A stretch of 64,000 nucleotides of DNA from Flavobacterium araucananum. GTDB lineage: Bacteria; Bacteroidota; Bacteroidia; Flavobacteriales; Flavobacteriaceae. Each line of letters opens with the position of its first letter. Position 1 is the first letter of the stretch. Positions 7,355 to 17,722 of this stretch are shown piece after piece. The notes beneath the pieces are model-generated. The model made no database searches, was not told the DNA's origin, and saw only the letters and a list, made by a program, of their open reading frames with translations. The position numbers and the translations under genes are program-made. The DNA is taken from the NCBI RefSeq assembly GCF_002222055.1, contig NZ_MUGS01000002.1, positions 267,745 to 331,744 on the forward strand, written 5' to 3'.

Positions 7355-9214
7355 TTATTCCAATTCTAAAACAATTGCTGATTTTGGCTCTAAAGTAATT
7401 TCAGAAGCTAAATCGAATGTTTTTCCAGTCAAAATATCTTTTCCTGATTTAAAGTTTTTGATGTTTTCTTTAAAACGATTGGTTTTAACAACTTGCTGAG
7501 TTGCATTGTTATTAAAAACGACCATTACGGTTTTGGTATCTGTATATCTAAAATAAACATAGGTATTGTTTTCAGGGATATAATGAGTCATTTTCCCGAA
7601 ATGAACGGCTTCATTTGATTTTCTCCAGTTGAATAATTTCGCAGTAAAATCAAAGTACTTTGCTTGGTCAGCAGTTCTTCCTGCTGTGGTAAAAGCGTTG
7701 TTTTTATCACCAACCCATCCTCCGGGAAAATCCTGACGAATAGCTGCGTCGCCTTTGCTTTTGTCACCGCCCATTCCAATTTCTGAACCGTAATACAATT
7801 GTGGAATTCCGCGAACGGTTGCCATTAAAGTCATGACTAATTTGTATTTAGCAAAATCATATTTATAAACATCATTGATTCTGTTGGTGTCATGATTTTC
7901 AGCAAAAACCAGAATGTTGTTTGGGTTTGGATATAAATAATCTAAAGTAAAATTGTTGTAGAACTTAATCATTCCATTGTCCCAGGTTGCATTGTCTTCA
8001 TTAAAAGCAGAACCAATCTGGTCTTGCAAAGTAAAGTCCATTACACTAGGTAAATTTGAATTGTAGTTTTCGATGGCTCCAATTTTACTGTCTTTTTGCC
8101 AATAAGCTAAATTCGCCTGATTGTGCATCCAGATTTCTCCAACAATATTAAAATTTGGATATTCATTGGTAATTGCTTTTGCCCAATTTGACATGGCAGC
8201 CGGATCAGAATAATTATAAGTATCTACTCTAAAACCATCAAGATTTGCATATTCTATCCACCAAATAGCGTTTTGTGTTAAGTATTTTGCTACCAAAGGA
8301 TTTCTTAAATTCAAATCCGGCATAGAAGGTACAAACCATCCATCGATACAAATTTCCTGATCTAATTTTGAGGCGTGAATATCTGTAATTACTTCGCGAC
8401 GGTGATGTGTTTGTGTGTAGTTTTCGAACTGATTCAACCATGATTTAGTTGGTAAGTCTTTGATCATCCAGTGTGTAATTCCCCAGTGATTGGTTACATA
8501 ATCCATAACCAGTTTCATGTCTTTTTTATGCATTTCTGTGCCAAGACGAACATAGTCTTCATTGGTTCCGTAACGAGGATCGATTTTATATACATCAGAT
8601 TGTCCGTAAGTATGATACGAGTGTTGTTTGTCGTTGTCTTCGCATAAAGGCGTGCTCCAGATTGTGGTTGCGCCAAGAGACGAAATGTAATCTAAGTTTT
8701 TTATAATTCCTTCGATATCTCCGCCGTGACGCCCGCTTGGATCCTGACGATTTCCTTTTTCGGTTAAAGAAGCATCACTGTCATTTTTAGGATTTCCGTT
8801 GGCAAAACGATCCGGCATGATTAAGTAAATCATATCCGATGCATCGTAACTTTTTCGGTCAGCGGAATTTGCTCTTCTTTCTTTAAGCGAATATTTCTGC
8901 GTGAAAGCGACTTTATTATTGTTTTTGAAAGAGAAAACCAATTCAGAAGCTTTGATATTTTGCGTATCAATAGTTACGAAAAGGTAATTCGGATTTTCTG
9001 TTTTTTCTACATTTTTAATCACAACATTGTTTGAAACCGAAGCTTCGTATTGCGAGATGTTTTTTCCGTAGAACATAATTTGTAGTTCCGGATTTTTCAT
9101 TCCTGCGTACCAAAATGGTGGTTCTGTTTTCTGGATTTGCGCTTTCGCGGAAGCGGAAAATAGTAGAATGAATAGAAGTGTTTTATAGATAATATGGTTT
9201 GTTTGAATTCTCAT
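7355..9214 (-). CDS. susA: SusA-type neopullulanase/cyclomaltodextrinase (GH13)
   Basis: 619 residues with a signal peptide (residues 1-25, ending AKA-Q), so periplasmic. A cyclomaltodextrinase N-terminal domain covers about residues 28-115. The GH13 barrel has DYVTNH (Asp238), GFRVDTYN (nucleophile Asp331), GEIW (acid/base Glu360) and FAENHDTNR (Asp442). A short C-terminal beta domain ends the protein. In Bacteroidetes Sus-like systems this enzyme shortens imported maltodextrins in the periplasm. Its neighbours (GH97 and SusC/D) support that role. It is followed by palindromes rather than by a tight operon junction. Confidence 0.93.
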   Translation of the reverse strand: MRIQTNHIIYKTLLFILLFSASAKAQIQKTEPPFWYAGMKNPELQIMFYGKNISQYEASVSNNVVIKNVEKTENPNYLFVTIDTQNIKASELVFSFKNNNKVAFTQKYSLKERRANSADRKSYDASDMIYLIMPDRFANGNPKNDSDASLTEKGNRQDPSGRHGGDIEGIIKNLDYISSLGATTIWSTPLCEDNDKQHSYHTYGQSDVYKIDPRYGTNEDYVRLGTEMHKKDMKLVMDYVTNHWGITHWMIKDLPTKSWLNQFENYTQTHHRREVITDIHASKLDQEICIDGWFVPSMPDLNLRNPLVAKYLTQNAIWWIEYANLDGFRVDTYNYSDPAAMSNWAKAITNEYPNFNIVGEIWMHNQANLAYWQKDSKIGAIENYNSNLPSVMDFTLQDQIGSAFNEDNATWDNGMIKFYNNFTLDYLYPNPNNILVFAENHDTNRINDVYKYDFAKYKLVMTLMATVRGIPQLYYGSEIGMGGDKSKGDAAIRQDFPGGWVGDKNNAFTTAGRTADQAKYFDFTAKLFNWRKSNEAVHFGKMTHYIPENNTYVYFRYTDTKTVMVVFNNNATQQVVKTNRFKENIKNFKSGKDILTGKTFDLASEITLEPKSAIVLELE

Positions 9215-9233
9215 AATTTATAGATTTAGTTTT

Positions 9234-9260
9234 CCTGCAAGGTTTTGAAAACCTTGCAGG
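9234..9260. repeat. 27-bp perfect palindrome (CCTGCAAGGTTTT arms)
   Basis: Arms CCTGCAAGGTTTT (9234-9246) and AAAACCTTGCAGG (9248-9260) around a single G. It has the same design as the palindrome at 9278-9304 and resembles short palindromes common between Bacteroidetes genes. Confidence 0.75.
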
Positions 9261-9277
9261 ACTAGATATAATAAATA

Positions 9278-9304
9278 CCTAACAGGTTTTTAAAACCTGT
9301 TAGG
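9278..9304. repeat. 27-bp perfect palindrome (CCTAACAGGTTTT arms)
   Basis: Arms CCTAACAGGTTTT (9278-9290) and AAAACCTGTTAGG (9292-9304) around one T. It is 17 bp from its sister palindrome; only the 3-4 bases after CCT differ. Confidence 0.75.
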
Positions 9305-9312
9305 ATAACGGT

Positions 9313-9360
9313 CAGTTTAAAAAAAAGACAAGTAATCTTGGGGAAAATTACTTGTCTTTT
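9313..9360 (-). terminator. Rho-independent terminator of the GH97 gene
   Basis: The 14-bp arms 9323-9336 and 9347-9360 (AAAAGACAAGTAAT and its inverse) enclose a 10-nt loop. On the minus strand the stem is followed by a run of Ts. It lies 7 bp past the GH97 stop, so the GH97 transcript should end before susA. Confidence 0.85.
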
Positions 9361-9367
9361 TAAAAAA

Positions 9368-11494
<2,127 letters not shown>

Positions 11495-11538
11495 TTAAAT
11501 TTATAGTAATGTATTGGTGGGTATAATTGTTTTTAACA

Positions 11539-11668
11539 CATAGAAACATAGGTTTTATTTGTAAAAAAAGAGAGAATAAAGAGAAACCTGTTTCTTTTAC
11601 ATAGCAACTATGTTTATTTTAAATAAGTGAAACGCCTATTTGAGTACTCTAAATCTATGTTTCTATGT
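11539..11668. repeat. Long-range inverted repeat (ACATAGAAACATAG arms)
   Basis: ACATAGAAACATAG near 11539-11552 is matched by CTATGTTTCTATGT near 11655-11668, about 100 bp apart, in the gap between the GH97 and GH65 genes. A third partial copy (ACATAGCAACTATGTTT) lies between them. The region holds no gene that I can support. Confidence 0.6.
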
Positions 11669-11711
11669 ATTTAATATTGTTTTTGTTAATTATCCCTAAT
11701 GGATTATTGTA

Positions 11712-14015
11712 TTAATTAATTTGCATAAATTTACTTACAGTTACAGGATTTTCGTTCACGATAATAGTTAAATCCTGATCTCCATCTACAGTAAAAGTAG
11801 TTTCGTTATGATTGACAGCTACTTTTATAATTTGATTTCTAAAGTTTATTTTAAAAGAGTAGCCTTTCCATTCTTTTGGAATTTTTGGAGAAAAATGAAG
11901 CTGGTCCTTTTTAATTCTCATTCCGCCAAAACCTTCTACGATACTCATCCATGTTCCCGCCATTGAGGTAATATGACAACCTTCTTCGACTTCTTTATTA
12001 TAATCGTCAAGATCAAGACGAGAAGTTCTTAAATAAAAGGTATACGCCATATCCATTTTGTCCAGATGAGCTGCCTGAATCGAGTGCACACAAGGCGAAA
12101 GTGAACTTTCATGAACTGTAAATGATTCATAAAATTCGAAATTGCGTTTTAATTCTTCTTTAGAGAAATGATCTTCAAAGAAATAAAAACATTGTAAAAC
12201 ATCGGCTTGTTTGATATAAGGGGAACGTAAAACACGATCCCAGGACCATTTCTGGTTTATTGGTCGTTGCGAACGGTCTAAGTCTTTTACTGGAACAAGA
12301 TCTTTGTCCAGAAAACCGTCTTGCTGTAAATAAATACCCAATTCCTTAGAAGTAGGGAAGTACATATCATCAGCTACTTTTTTCCATTCCTGAATTTCGG
12401 CAGCAGTAAGATTTACTTTTTCCAGAATTCGTTTGTGATCTTCAGGATATTCTGCTGCTACTTTTTTAATTTGTTCCTCAGTATAATCAATACACCATTT
12501 TGCAATATAATTGGTGTAGAAATTATTGTTGATGTTGTTTTCGTATTCGTTTGGACCTGTAACTCCAAGAATTACATATTGATTTTTTGCTGCAGAGAAA
12601 GAAGCTCTTTGGTGCCAGAATCGTGCAATTCCGATTAAAACTTCGAGACCTTTTTCAGGAATATAAGAGTAATCTCCGGTAAAACGGTAATAGTTATAAA
12701 TTGCAAAAGCAATCGCACCGTTTCTGTGGATTTCTTCGTGCGTGATTTCCCATTCGTTATGGCATTCTTCTCCATTCATGGTAACCATTGGATACAAAGC
12801 AGCGCCATTTTTGAAGCCTAAATTGTCTTTGGCATTTTCGATCGCTTTGTCTAATTGATTGAAACGATACGTCAATAAGTTTCTCGCAACTTGCTGATCT
12901 TTTGTCGCCATATAAAACGGAATACAATAAGCCTCAGTATCCCAATAAGTAGATCCGCCGTATTTTTCTCCTGTAAAACCTTTTGGTCCAATATTCAAAC
13001 GAGAATCTTTTCCTAAATAAGTTTGGTTCAATTGAAAGATGTTGAAACGAATTCCTTGTTGTGCTTTTACATCACCTTCGATTGTAATATCTGACATTTC
13101 CCAAATTTTACTCCAAGCCTCAATTTGATTTTGAAGTAAAGTATCGTATCCTAAATTAACGGCAGCTTTTATTGTTTTTTCGGCTGCCGCCAATGTATTA
13201 TCGTGATTTAAAGAAACCGTATATCCTCCAACTTTCTGGATAGATGAGGTTTGTCCTTTGGCAATAATAGTTCCGTAAGTAAACTGAACTTTATCCGGAG
13301 TAGAATCGATTGTAGAAGGCGAAATATTTACGTTTTCACCATTTGCCATAATCGTATTGTGCATAAAAGTAGTTACTTTAAAATGCGTTTTAAAAGTCTG
13401 TGCTGTTACAAAAGCTTCGTTTGTTCCTTTTTTTACTTCAAGGGGTTCCCAGAATTTTTCTTCCCAGTTGGCATCTTCATTGGTTACACCAGCATCGATA
13501 TAAGGTTTGTAAACAATTTTTGCATCTTTGTTTAACGGTGTAATGTCAAACTTGATAATTCCTGTTTCATCCAAATCCAAAGAAAGAAAACGACGCACGT
13601 TTACGGCAATTTCGGTTCCGTTTTTTAACGTAGCTTCAAAAGAACGGTTGTACCAGCCTTCTTTCATATTCAATTCTCTGCGAAAGTTTCTAACTTCGGT
13701 ACAAGTGTTTAAATCTAAATTTTCTTCATTGATCTCAACATCAATCCCAATCCAGTTTGGCGCGTTTAATACTTTCGCAAAATACTTTGGATAGCCATTT
13801 TTCCACCAGCCCACTTTGGTTTTGTCCGGGTAATAAATTCCGGCAATATAACTTCCCTGAAACGTTTCTCCAGAATAGGTTTCTTCAAAATTGGCACGTT
13901 GTCCCATAGCACCGTTCCCGATACTAAAAAGACTTTCAGACGATTTTACCCTTTCGGCATCAAATCCTTCTTCTATGATAGACCAGTTGTCTGGTTTTAT
14001 ATAATCTTGGTTCAT
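11712..14015 (-). CDS. GH65 maltose phosphorylase (or related disaccharide phosphorylase)
   Basis: 767 residues, no signal peptide. GH65 layout: an N-terminal beta-sandwich, an (alpha/alpha)6 barrel with YWDTEAYCIPFY, then NGEECHNEWEITHEEIHRNG containing the catalytic general acid (Glu of HNEW, about residue 421), and a C-terminal beta domain. Maltose plus phosphate would give beta-glucose 1-phosphate and glucose. The pgmB and maltose-type importer directly downstream support maltose as substrate; kojibiose or trehalose phosphorylases share the fold. ATG at 14013-14015 is chosen over a TTG three codons upstream. It is expected to act in the cytoplasm. Confidence 0.92.
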   Translation of the reverse strand: MNQDYIKPDNWSIIEEGFDAERVKSSESLFSIGNGAMGQRANFEETYSGETFQGSYIAGIYYPDKTKVGWWKNGYPKYFAKVLNAPNWIGIDVEINEENLDLNTCTEVRNFRRELNMKEGWYNRSFEATLKNGTEIAVNVRRFLSLDLDETGIIKFDITPLNKDAKIVYKPYIDAGVTNEDANWEEKFWEPLEVKKGTNEAFVTAQTFKTHFKVTTFMHNTIMANGENVNISPSTIDSTPDKVQFTYGTIIAKGQTSSIQKVGGYTVSLNHDNTLAAAEKTIKAAVNLGYDTLLQNQIEAWSKIWEMSDITIEGDVKAQQGIRFNIFQLNQTYLGKDSRLNIGPKGFTGEKYGGSTYWDTEAYCIPFYMATKDQQVARNLLTYRFNQLDKAIENAKDNLGFKNGAALYPMVTMNGEECHNEWEITHEEIHRNGAIAFAIYNYYRFTGDYSYIPEKGLEVLIGIARFWHQRASFSAAKNQYVILGVTGPNEYENNINNNFYTNYIAKWCIDYTEEQIKKVAAEYPEDHKRILEKVNLTAAEIQEWKKVADDMYFPTSKELGIYLQQDGFLDKDLVPVKDLDRSQRPINQKWSWDRVLRSPYIKQADVLQCFYFFEDHFSKEELKRNFEFYESFTVHESSLSPCVHSIQAAHLDKMDMAYTFYLRTSRLDLDDYNKEVEEGCHITSMAGTWMSIVEGFGGMRIKKDQLHFSPKIPKEWKGYSFKINFRNQIIKVAVNHNETTFTVDGDQDLTIIVNENPVTVSKFMQIN

Positions 14016-14107
14016 TTTTTTCAATTTAATGATTAAAAGATTTAAAAATTTAAAGATTTTCGAATCACTCTAAATCTTAATTTTAAATATTTCAATATTT
14101 TAATTTT

Positions 14108-14764
14108 TCAATTAATTAATTTCTCGATAAAACTTGAGTCGATTTCGGTAAAATCTTTAAAAATATAATCGGCTTCATGCAAAATTGTTTTCTCGCCAAT
14201 TCCCACACTTACCATTGCGCCAATATTTGCTGCCTGAATTCCGGCAACAGAGTCTTCGAATACAATTGAATTTTTTGGATCAGTACCTAATAATTGAGCT
14301 GCTTTGAGGAAAACTTCCGGATCTGGTTTTGCATTAGTCACATCATTTCCGTCAACAATAATATCGAAATATGAAATGATTCCTGTTTTTTCGAGGATTG
14401 GTCGGGCGTTTTTACTGGCAGAACCCAATGCGATTCCCTGATTTTTTTCTTTTAATAGTTGCAGAATTTTAAAAACTCCCGGAAGAATTTCGCTTTCGTT
14501 CATATCAACCAGATAAGATAAGTAATCTTCGTTTTTTTGAATCAGCCATTTGTCTTTGTCTTCCTGAGAAGCCTGAACATTTCCTAATTCAAGAATTATA
14601 TCTAACGAACGTACACGGCTTACTCCTTTTAGTAATTCGTTGTCTTCGTGTGTAAAGTTTATGTTTAATGCCTGAGCGATTTTTTGCCAGGCCAAAAAGT
14701 GGTATTTAGCGGTATCTACGATCACTCCGTCAAGGTCGAAGATGAATGCTTTTTTGTTACTCAT
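14108..14764 (-). CDS. pgmB: Beta-phosphoglucomutase
   Basis: 218 residues of the HAD superfamily. FDLDGVIVDTA holds the nucleophile and acid/base Asp pair (motif I). LLKGVSRVRSLDIIL is the cap substrate-specificity loop. GSASKN is motif II, and AKPDPEVFLKAAQLLG and VFEDSVAGIQAA are motifs III and IV. It converts the beta-glucose 1-phosphate released by the phosphorylase into glucose 6-phosphate. ATG at 14762-14764 overlaps the stop of the importer gene by 8 bp (ATGAGTAA), which points to translational coupling. A TTG three codons upstream is not needed. Confidence 0.95.
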   Translation of the reverse strand: MSNKKAFIFDLDGVIVDTAKYHFLAWQKIAQALNINFTHEDNELLKGVSRVRSLDIILELGNVQASQEDKDKWLIQKNEDYLSYLVDMNESEILPGVFKILQLLKEKNQGIALGSASKNARPILEKTGIISYFDIIVDGNDVTNAKPDPEVFLKAAQLLGTDPKNSIVFEDSVAGIQAANIGAMVSVGIGEKTILHEADYIFKDFTEIDSSFIEKLIN

Positions 14765-16277
14765 GAATTTCAATTTTAGTTTTACTATTTACTCTAAGGG
14801 TAAGTAATCCGGCAAATATCATGGATACTCCTCCAATTATTAAGGCGTAAATAGGTTCATTATGAAAGAATTGTTTGATTACAAAACCTAATATTGTTGC
14901 TGCAACAATTTGTGGTATTACTACAAAAAAGTTAAAAACCCCCATGTAATATCCCATTTTTGCGGCGGGTAATGCGCCTGATAACATCGCATAAGGCATT
15001 GATAAAATACTTGCCCAGGCAATACCTACTCCTAACATTGGGAGAATTAGCATTTGTTTATCTCCAATAAAATAAATCGAAATTAAACCAACACCTCCAG
15101 CACATAATGCTAATAAATGTGTTGCTCTAACACCTACTTTTTTTGCAATAATGGGCAATAAAAAAGCTACTGCTGCCGCAATTCCGTTATAGACCGTAAA
15201 CAATACCGAGACCCAGTCTGCAGCATCATTGTATACTTTTGAAGTGGTATCTGTTGTGCCAAAAATGTGTTGTGTAACGGCTTGTGTCGTGTATATCCAC
15301 ATAGAGAAAAGTGCAAACCAGGAGAAAAACTGAACCCATGCCAATTTTTTCATGGTGGTTGGCATATTCAACAGATCCGTCATAATAATAGTAAAGCCAT
15401 TATGAACCTTAGAAGTTCTTAACTGTGATGCTATTATAAATAAAATCCCCATGAATACAAGACCAACAAAGAGAATATAGAGTTCTTTTGCAAGACTGTT
15501 TTCGAAAATAAAAAAAGAAACTACAGCACCAATAAGGGTTAGTAATAAGCCCAGAGACAATTGTCTTTTTATATTGCTTCCCGATTCTGTATCCGGATTT
15601 AGGATAAGATCTTCTTTGTCTTTTTTGCTGTGTTCTTCAAAAGCGTGAAGTTCTTCAGGGGTGTATTCTGTTGTTTTAAAAACGGTCCATAAAACAGAAA
15701 GCAGAAAAACGATTCCGCCAATATAAAAAGACCATTTTACTGAGTCCGGAATAATTCCTTCGGGGGCAGTATTGCTTACTCCAAAAACATTTGTAAAGAG
15801 ATAAGGTAAAACAGAACCTACCACAGCACCGGTTCCTATAAAAAAGCTTTGCATGGCAAAACCTAAAGTTCGTTGTTTTTCTGGTAAATTATCGCCTACA
15901 AAAGCGCGAAAAGGCTCCATTGAAACGTTTATTGAGGCATCCATTATCCATAAAGTTCCTGCGGCAATCCATAAAGTTGGAGAGTTGGGCATAATGAATA
16001 ATGCGATTGAAGATAAGAGGGCTCCAATTAAAAAATAGGGGCGACGCCTGCCTAGACGAGTCCAGGTTCTATCACTAAAATAACCAATTACGGGCTGAAT
16101 TATTAAACCGGAAACAGGAGCTGCAATCCATAAAATTGGAATTTCATCTATTTTGGCACCAAGGGTTTCAAAAATTCTTGAAGTATTTGCGTTTTGCAGT
16201 GCAAAACCAAACTGTATTCCCAAGAAACCGAAACTCATGTTCCAAATTTCCCAGAAACTTAATTTACGCTTTTCCAT
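14757..16277 (-). CDS. MFS maltose-type importer (GPH/SLC45-like)
   Basis: 506 residues with about 12 predicted membrane helices. The loop between helices 2 and 3 reads FSDRTWTRLGRRRPYFLIGA, the RxGRRRP motif of the sucrose/maltose proton symporters. WGIQFG-like FLGIQFGFALQNA at the start also matches that group. It would bring maltose or short maltodextrins from the periplasm to the cytoplasm for the GH65 phosphorylase. It starts the minus-strand group transporter, pgmB, GH65 and is separated from lacI by a terminator. Confidence 0.9.
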   Translation of the reverse strand: MEKRKLSFWEIWNMSFGFLGIQFGFALQNANTSRIFETLGAKIDEIPILWIAAPVSGLIIQPVIGYFSDRTWTRLGRRRPYFLIGALLSSIALFIMPNSPTLWIAAGTLWIMDASINVSMEPFRAFVGDNLPEKQRTLGFAMQSFFIGTGAVVGSVLPYLFTNVFGVSNTAPEGIIPDSVKWSFYIGGIVFLLSVLWTVFKTTEYTPEELHAFEEHSKKDKEDLILNPDTESGSNIKRQLSLGLLLTLIGAVVSFFIFENSLAKELYILFVGLVFMGILFIIASQLRTSKVHNGFTIIMTDLLNMPTTMKKLAWVQFFSWFALFSMWIYTTQAVTQHIFGTTDTTSKVYNDAADWVSVLFTVYNGIAAAVAFLLPIIAKKVGVRATHLLALCAGGVGLISIYFIGDKQMLILPMLGVGIAWASILSMPYAMLSGALPAAKMGYYMGVFNFFVVIPQIVAATILGFVIKQFFHNEPIYALIIGGVSMIFAGLLTLRVNSKTKIEIHE

Positions 16278-16405
16278 TATCGTAATTAAATAATTAATTA
16301 GACGATAAGCGCTTTGCTTATCAAAACTTACTGTTTTTTCGAAGTAAAAGTAAAAGCCTTGATGGGCGTAAAAGTATAAATTATTTTTTTAATTCAAATC
16401 ATAAA

Positions 16406-16432
16406 AAAACCATAAATAACATTTATGGTTTT
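16406..16432 (-). terminator. Rho-independent terminator after lacI
   Basis: The 12-bp arms 16406-16417 and 16421-16432 (AAAACCATAAAT and its inverse) have a 3-nt loop and a minus-strand T run. It lies 24 bp past the lacI stop and isolates lacI from the importer gene. Confidence 0.85.
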
Positions 16433-16455
16433 AGAATAAGTTGATTTTAAGAAAA

Positions 16456-17487
16456 TTAGTCTGTAGATTCCCTTTTTATCAAGTGTGTTTCGATTACTTC
16501 TGTGGTGTAATTTTCGTTTTCTTCTTCGTCGTCTTCGTGTCCGGCTTCTAGTCTTTCTATCAGCATTTTAGCGGCTTTATTTCCCATTTTTTCACCACTC
16601 TGGCTTACGGTTGTAATACTTGGCGTAGAATATTTGGAGATAATTCCGTCCGTAAAAGCAATTACAGCGAGATCTTCAGGAACTTTGAGTCCCATTTTGC
16701 TGGCTGTTTTAATAATGGTTACGGCAAAAAGCTCGTTTACCGCAAATACAGCATCAAAAGCTCTGTCATGCAAAAGCTGGCTAATGGTTATTTCACACGT
16801 ATCGACATCTTCAATTTTTATAATTAAATCTTCGTTAAAGGGTAGTCCGTTGTCCAGAAGTGCTTTTTCGTAACCATCTGTTCGTAGTTTTCCAACACTT
16901 ACATAATCAACTGTGGTGACCAGAGCAATCTTTTTTCGGCCATTATCAATTAAACTCTGAACCGCTTCGTAGGCCGCCGCTTTATCATCAATAATTACTT
17001 TATCGCATAAAATATCATTGGTAACGCGGTCGAACATTACAACAGGCATACCTTGATTGATAACTTCGGTAATGTGATGAAAATCACCTTTGTATTGGGT
17101 TTCTTTAGAGAGTGACATGATAAAACCATCGATACTTCCGTTGGCCAGCATTTCCATATTCAGGACTTCTTTATCAAACGAATCGTCAGATAAACAGATC
17201 ACGACACTATAGCCATTTTCGTTGGCTACCTGCTCAATTCCGTTAATTACAGTAGAGAAAAAATAATGTACAATTTCCGGAATGATAATGCCAATACTTT
17301 TGGTTTTTCGGTTTTTCAGACTCAGGGCAATATTGTTGGGTTTATAGTTGTAAAACTTTGCAAAAGCCTGAACTTTTAAGCGGGTTTCTTCGCCTATTTC
17401 CAGACTGTTTCTAAGTGATTTTGAGACAGTTGAGATAGATACGTCAAGTTCCTTTGCAATCTGTTTTAAGGTTATTTTGCGTTTCAT
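16456..17487 (-). CDS. LacI-family regulator of the starch/maltose locus
   Basis: 343 residues. An N-terminal LacI helix-turn-helix (ITLKQIAKELDVSISTVSKSLRNS) and hinge helix (NIALSLKNRKT) precede a periplasmic-binding-protein-like sensor domain (SIGIIIPEIVHYFFSTVINGIE to AVIAFTDG). An acidic insert (GHEDDEEENENYTTEV) occurs near the C-terminus. It is divergent from susC and probably controls both arms in response to maltose or a related sugar. Bacteroidetes starch loci often use SusR-type or hybrid two-component sensors; a LacI regulator is the alternative seen in several Flavobacteriia. The operator was not identified. Confidence 0.92.
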   Translation of the reverse strand: MKRKITLKQIAKELDVSISTVSKSLRNSLEIGEETRLKVQAFAKFYNYKPNNIALSLKNRKTKSIGIIIPEIVHYFFSTVINGIEQVANENGYSVVICLSDDSFDKEVLNMEMLANGSIDGFIMSLSKETQYKGDFHHITEVINQGMPVVMFDRVTNDILCDKVIIDDKAAAYEAVQSLIDNGRKKIALVTTVDYVSVGKLRTDGYEKALLDNGLPFNEDLIIKIEDVDTCEITISQLLHDRAFDAVFAVNELFAVTIIKTASKMGLKVPEDLAVIAFTDGIISKYSTPSITTVSQSGEKMGNKAAKMLIERLEAGHEDDEEENENYTTEVIETHLIKRESTD

Positions 17488-17628
17488 AGTTATTATTGAA
17501 AAAAATCTAATTATTAATAAAGGTATCTTTTATTTTTTGATTTGACATTTTTTGACTTAAAAGATTACAAAAAATAGAAAGTTTTCAACACTATCACGTT
17601 TTCGTAATCCAATAAAAACTGTAACTGG

Positions 17629-17657
17629 TTGGTCGTGTTAATAAATTCCTAATTTTG
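17629..17657 (+). promoter_or_regulatory. Promoter of the susC operon
   Basis: TTG at 17629-17631 and TAATTTTG at 17650-17657 with an 18-bp spacer match the Flavobacterium -33/-7 consensus (TTG, 17-23 bp, TAnnTTTG). The inferred start of transcription is near 17664, leaving about 58 nt of leader before the susC ATG. Confidence 0.65.
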
Positions 17658-17722
17658 AAATTCGAAGTAAAATTAAAAACTCAACTAACAATCAAAAACT
17701 CAAACTAATTTAAACAAAAAGT

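Noticed and set aside
7588..7779. Minus-strand frame inside the susA-like gene
   Set aside because: Lies wholly within a gene with all GH13 motifs; it is an out-of-frame shadow.
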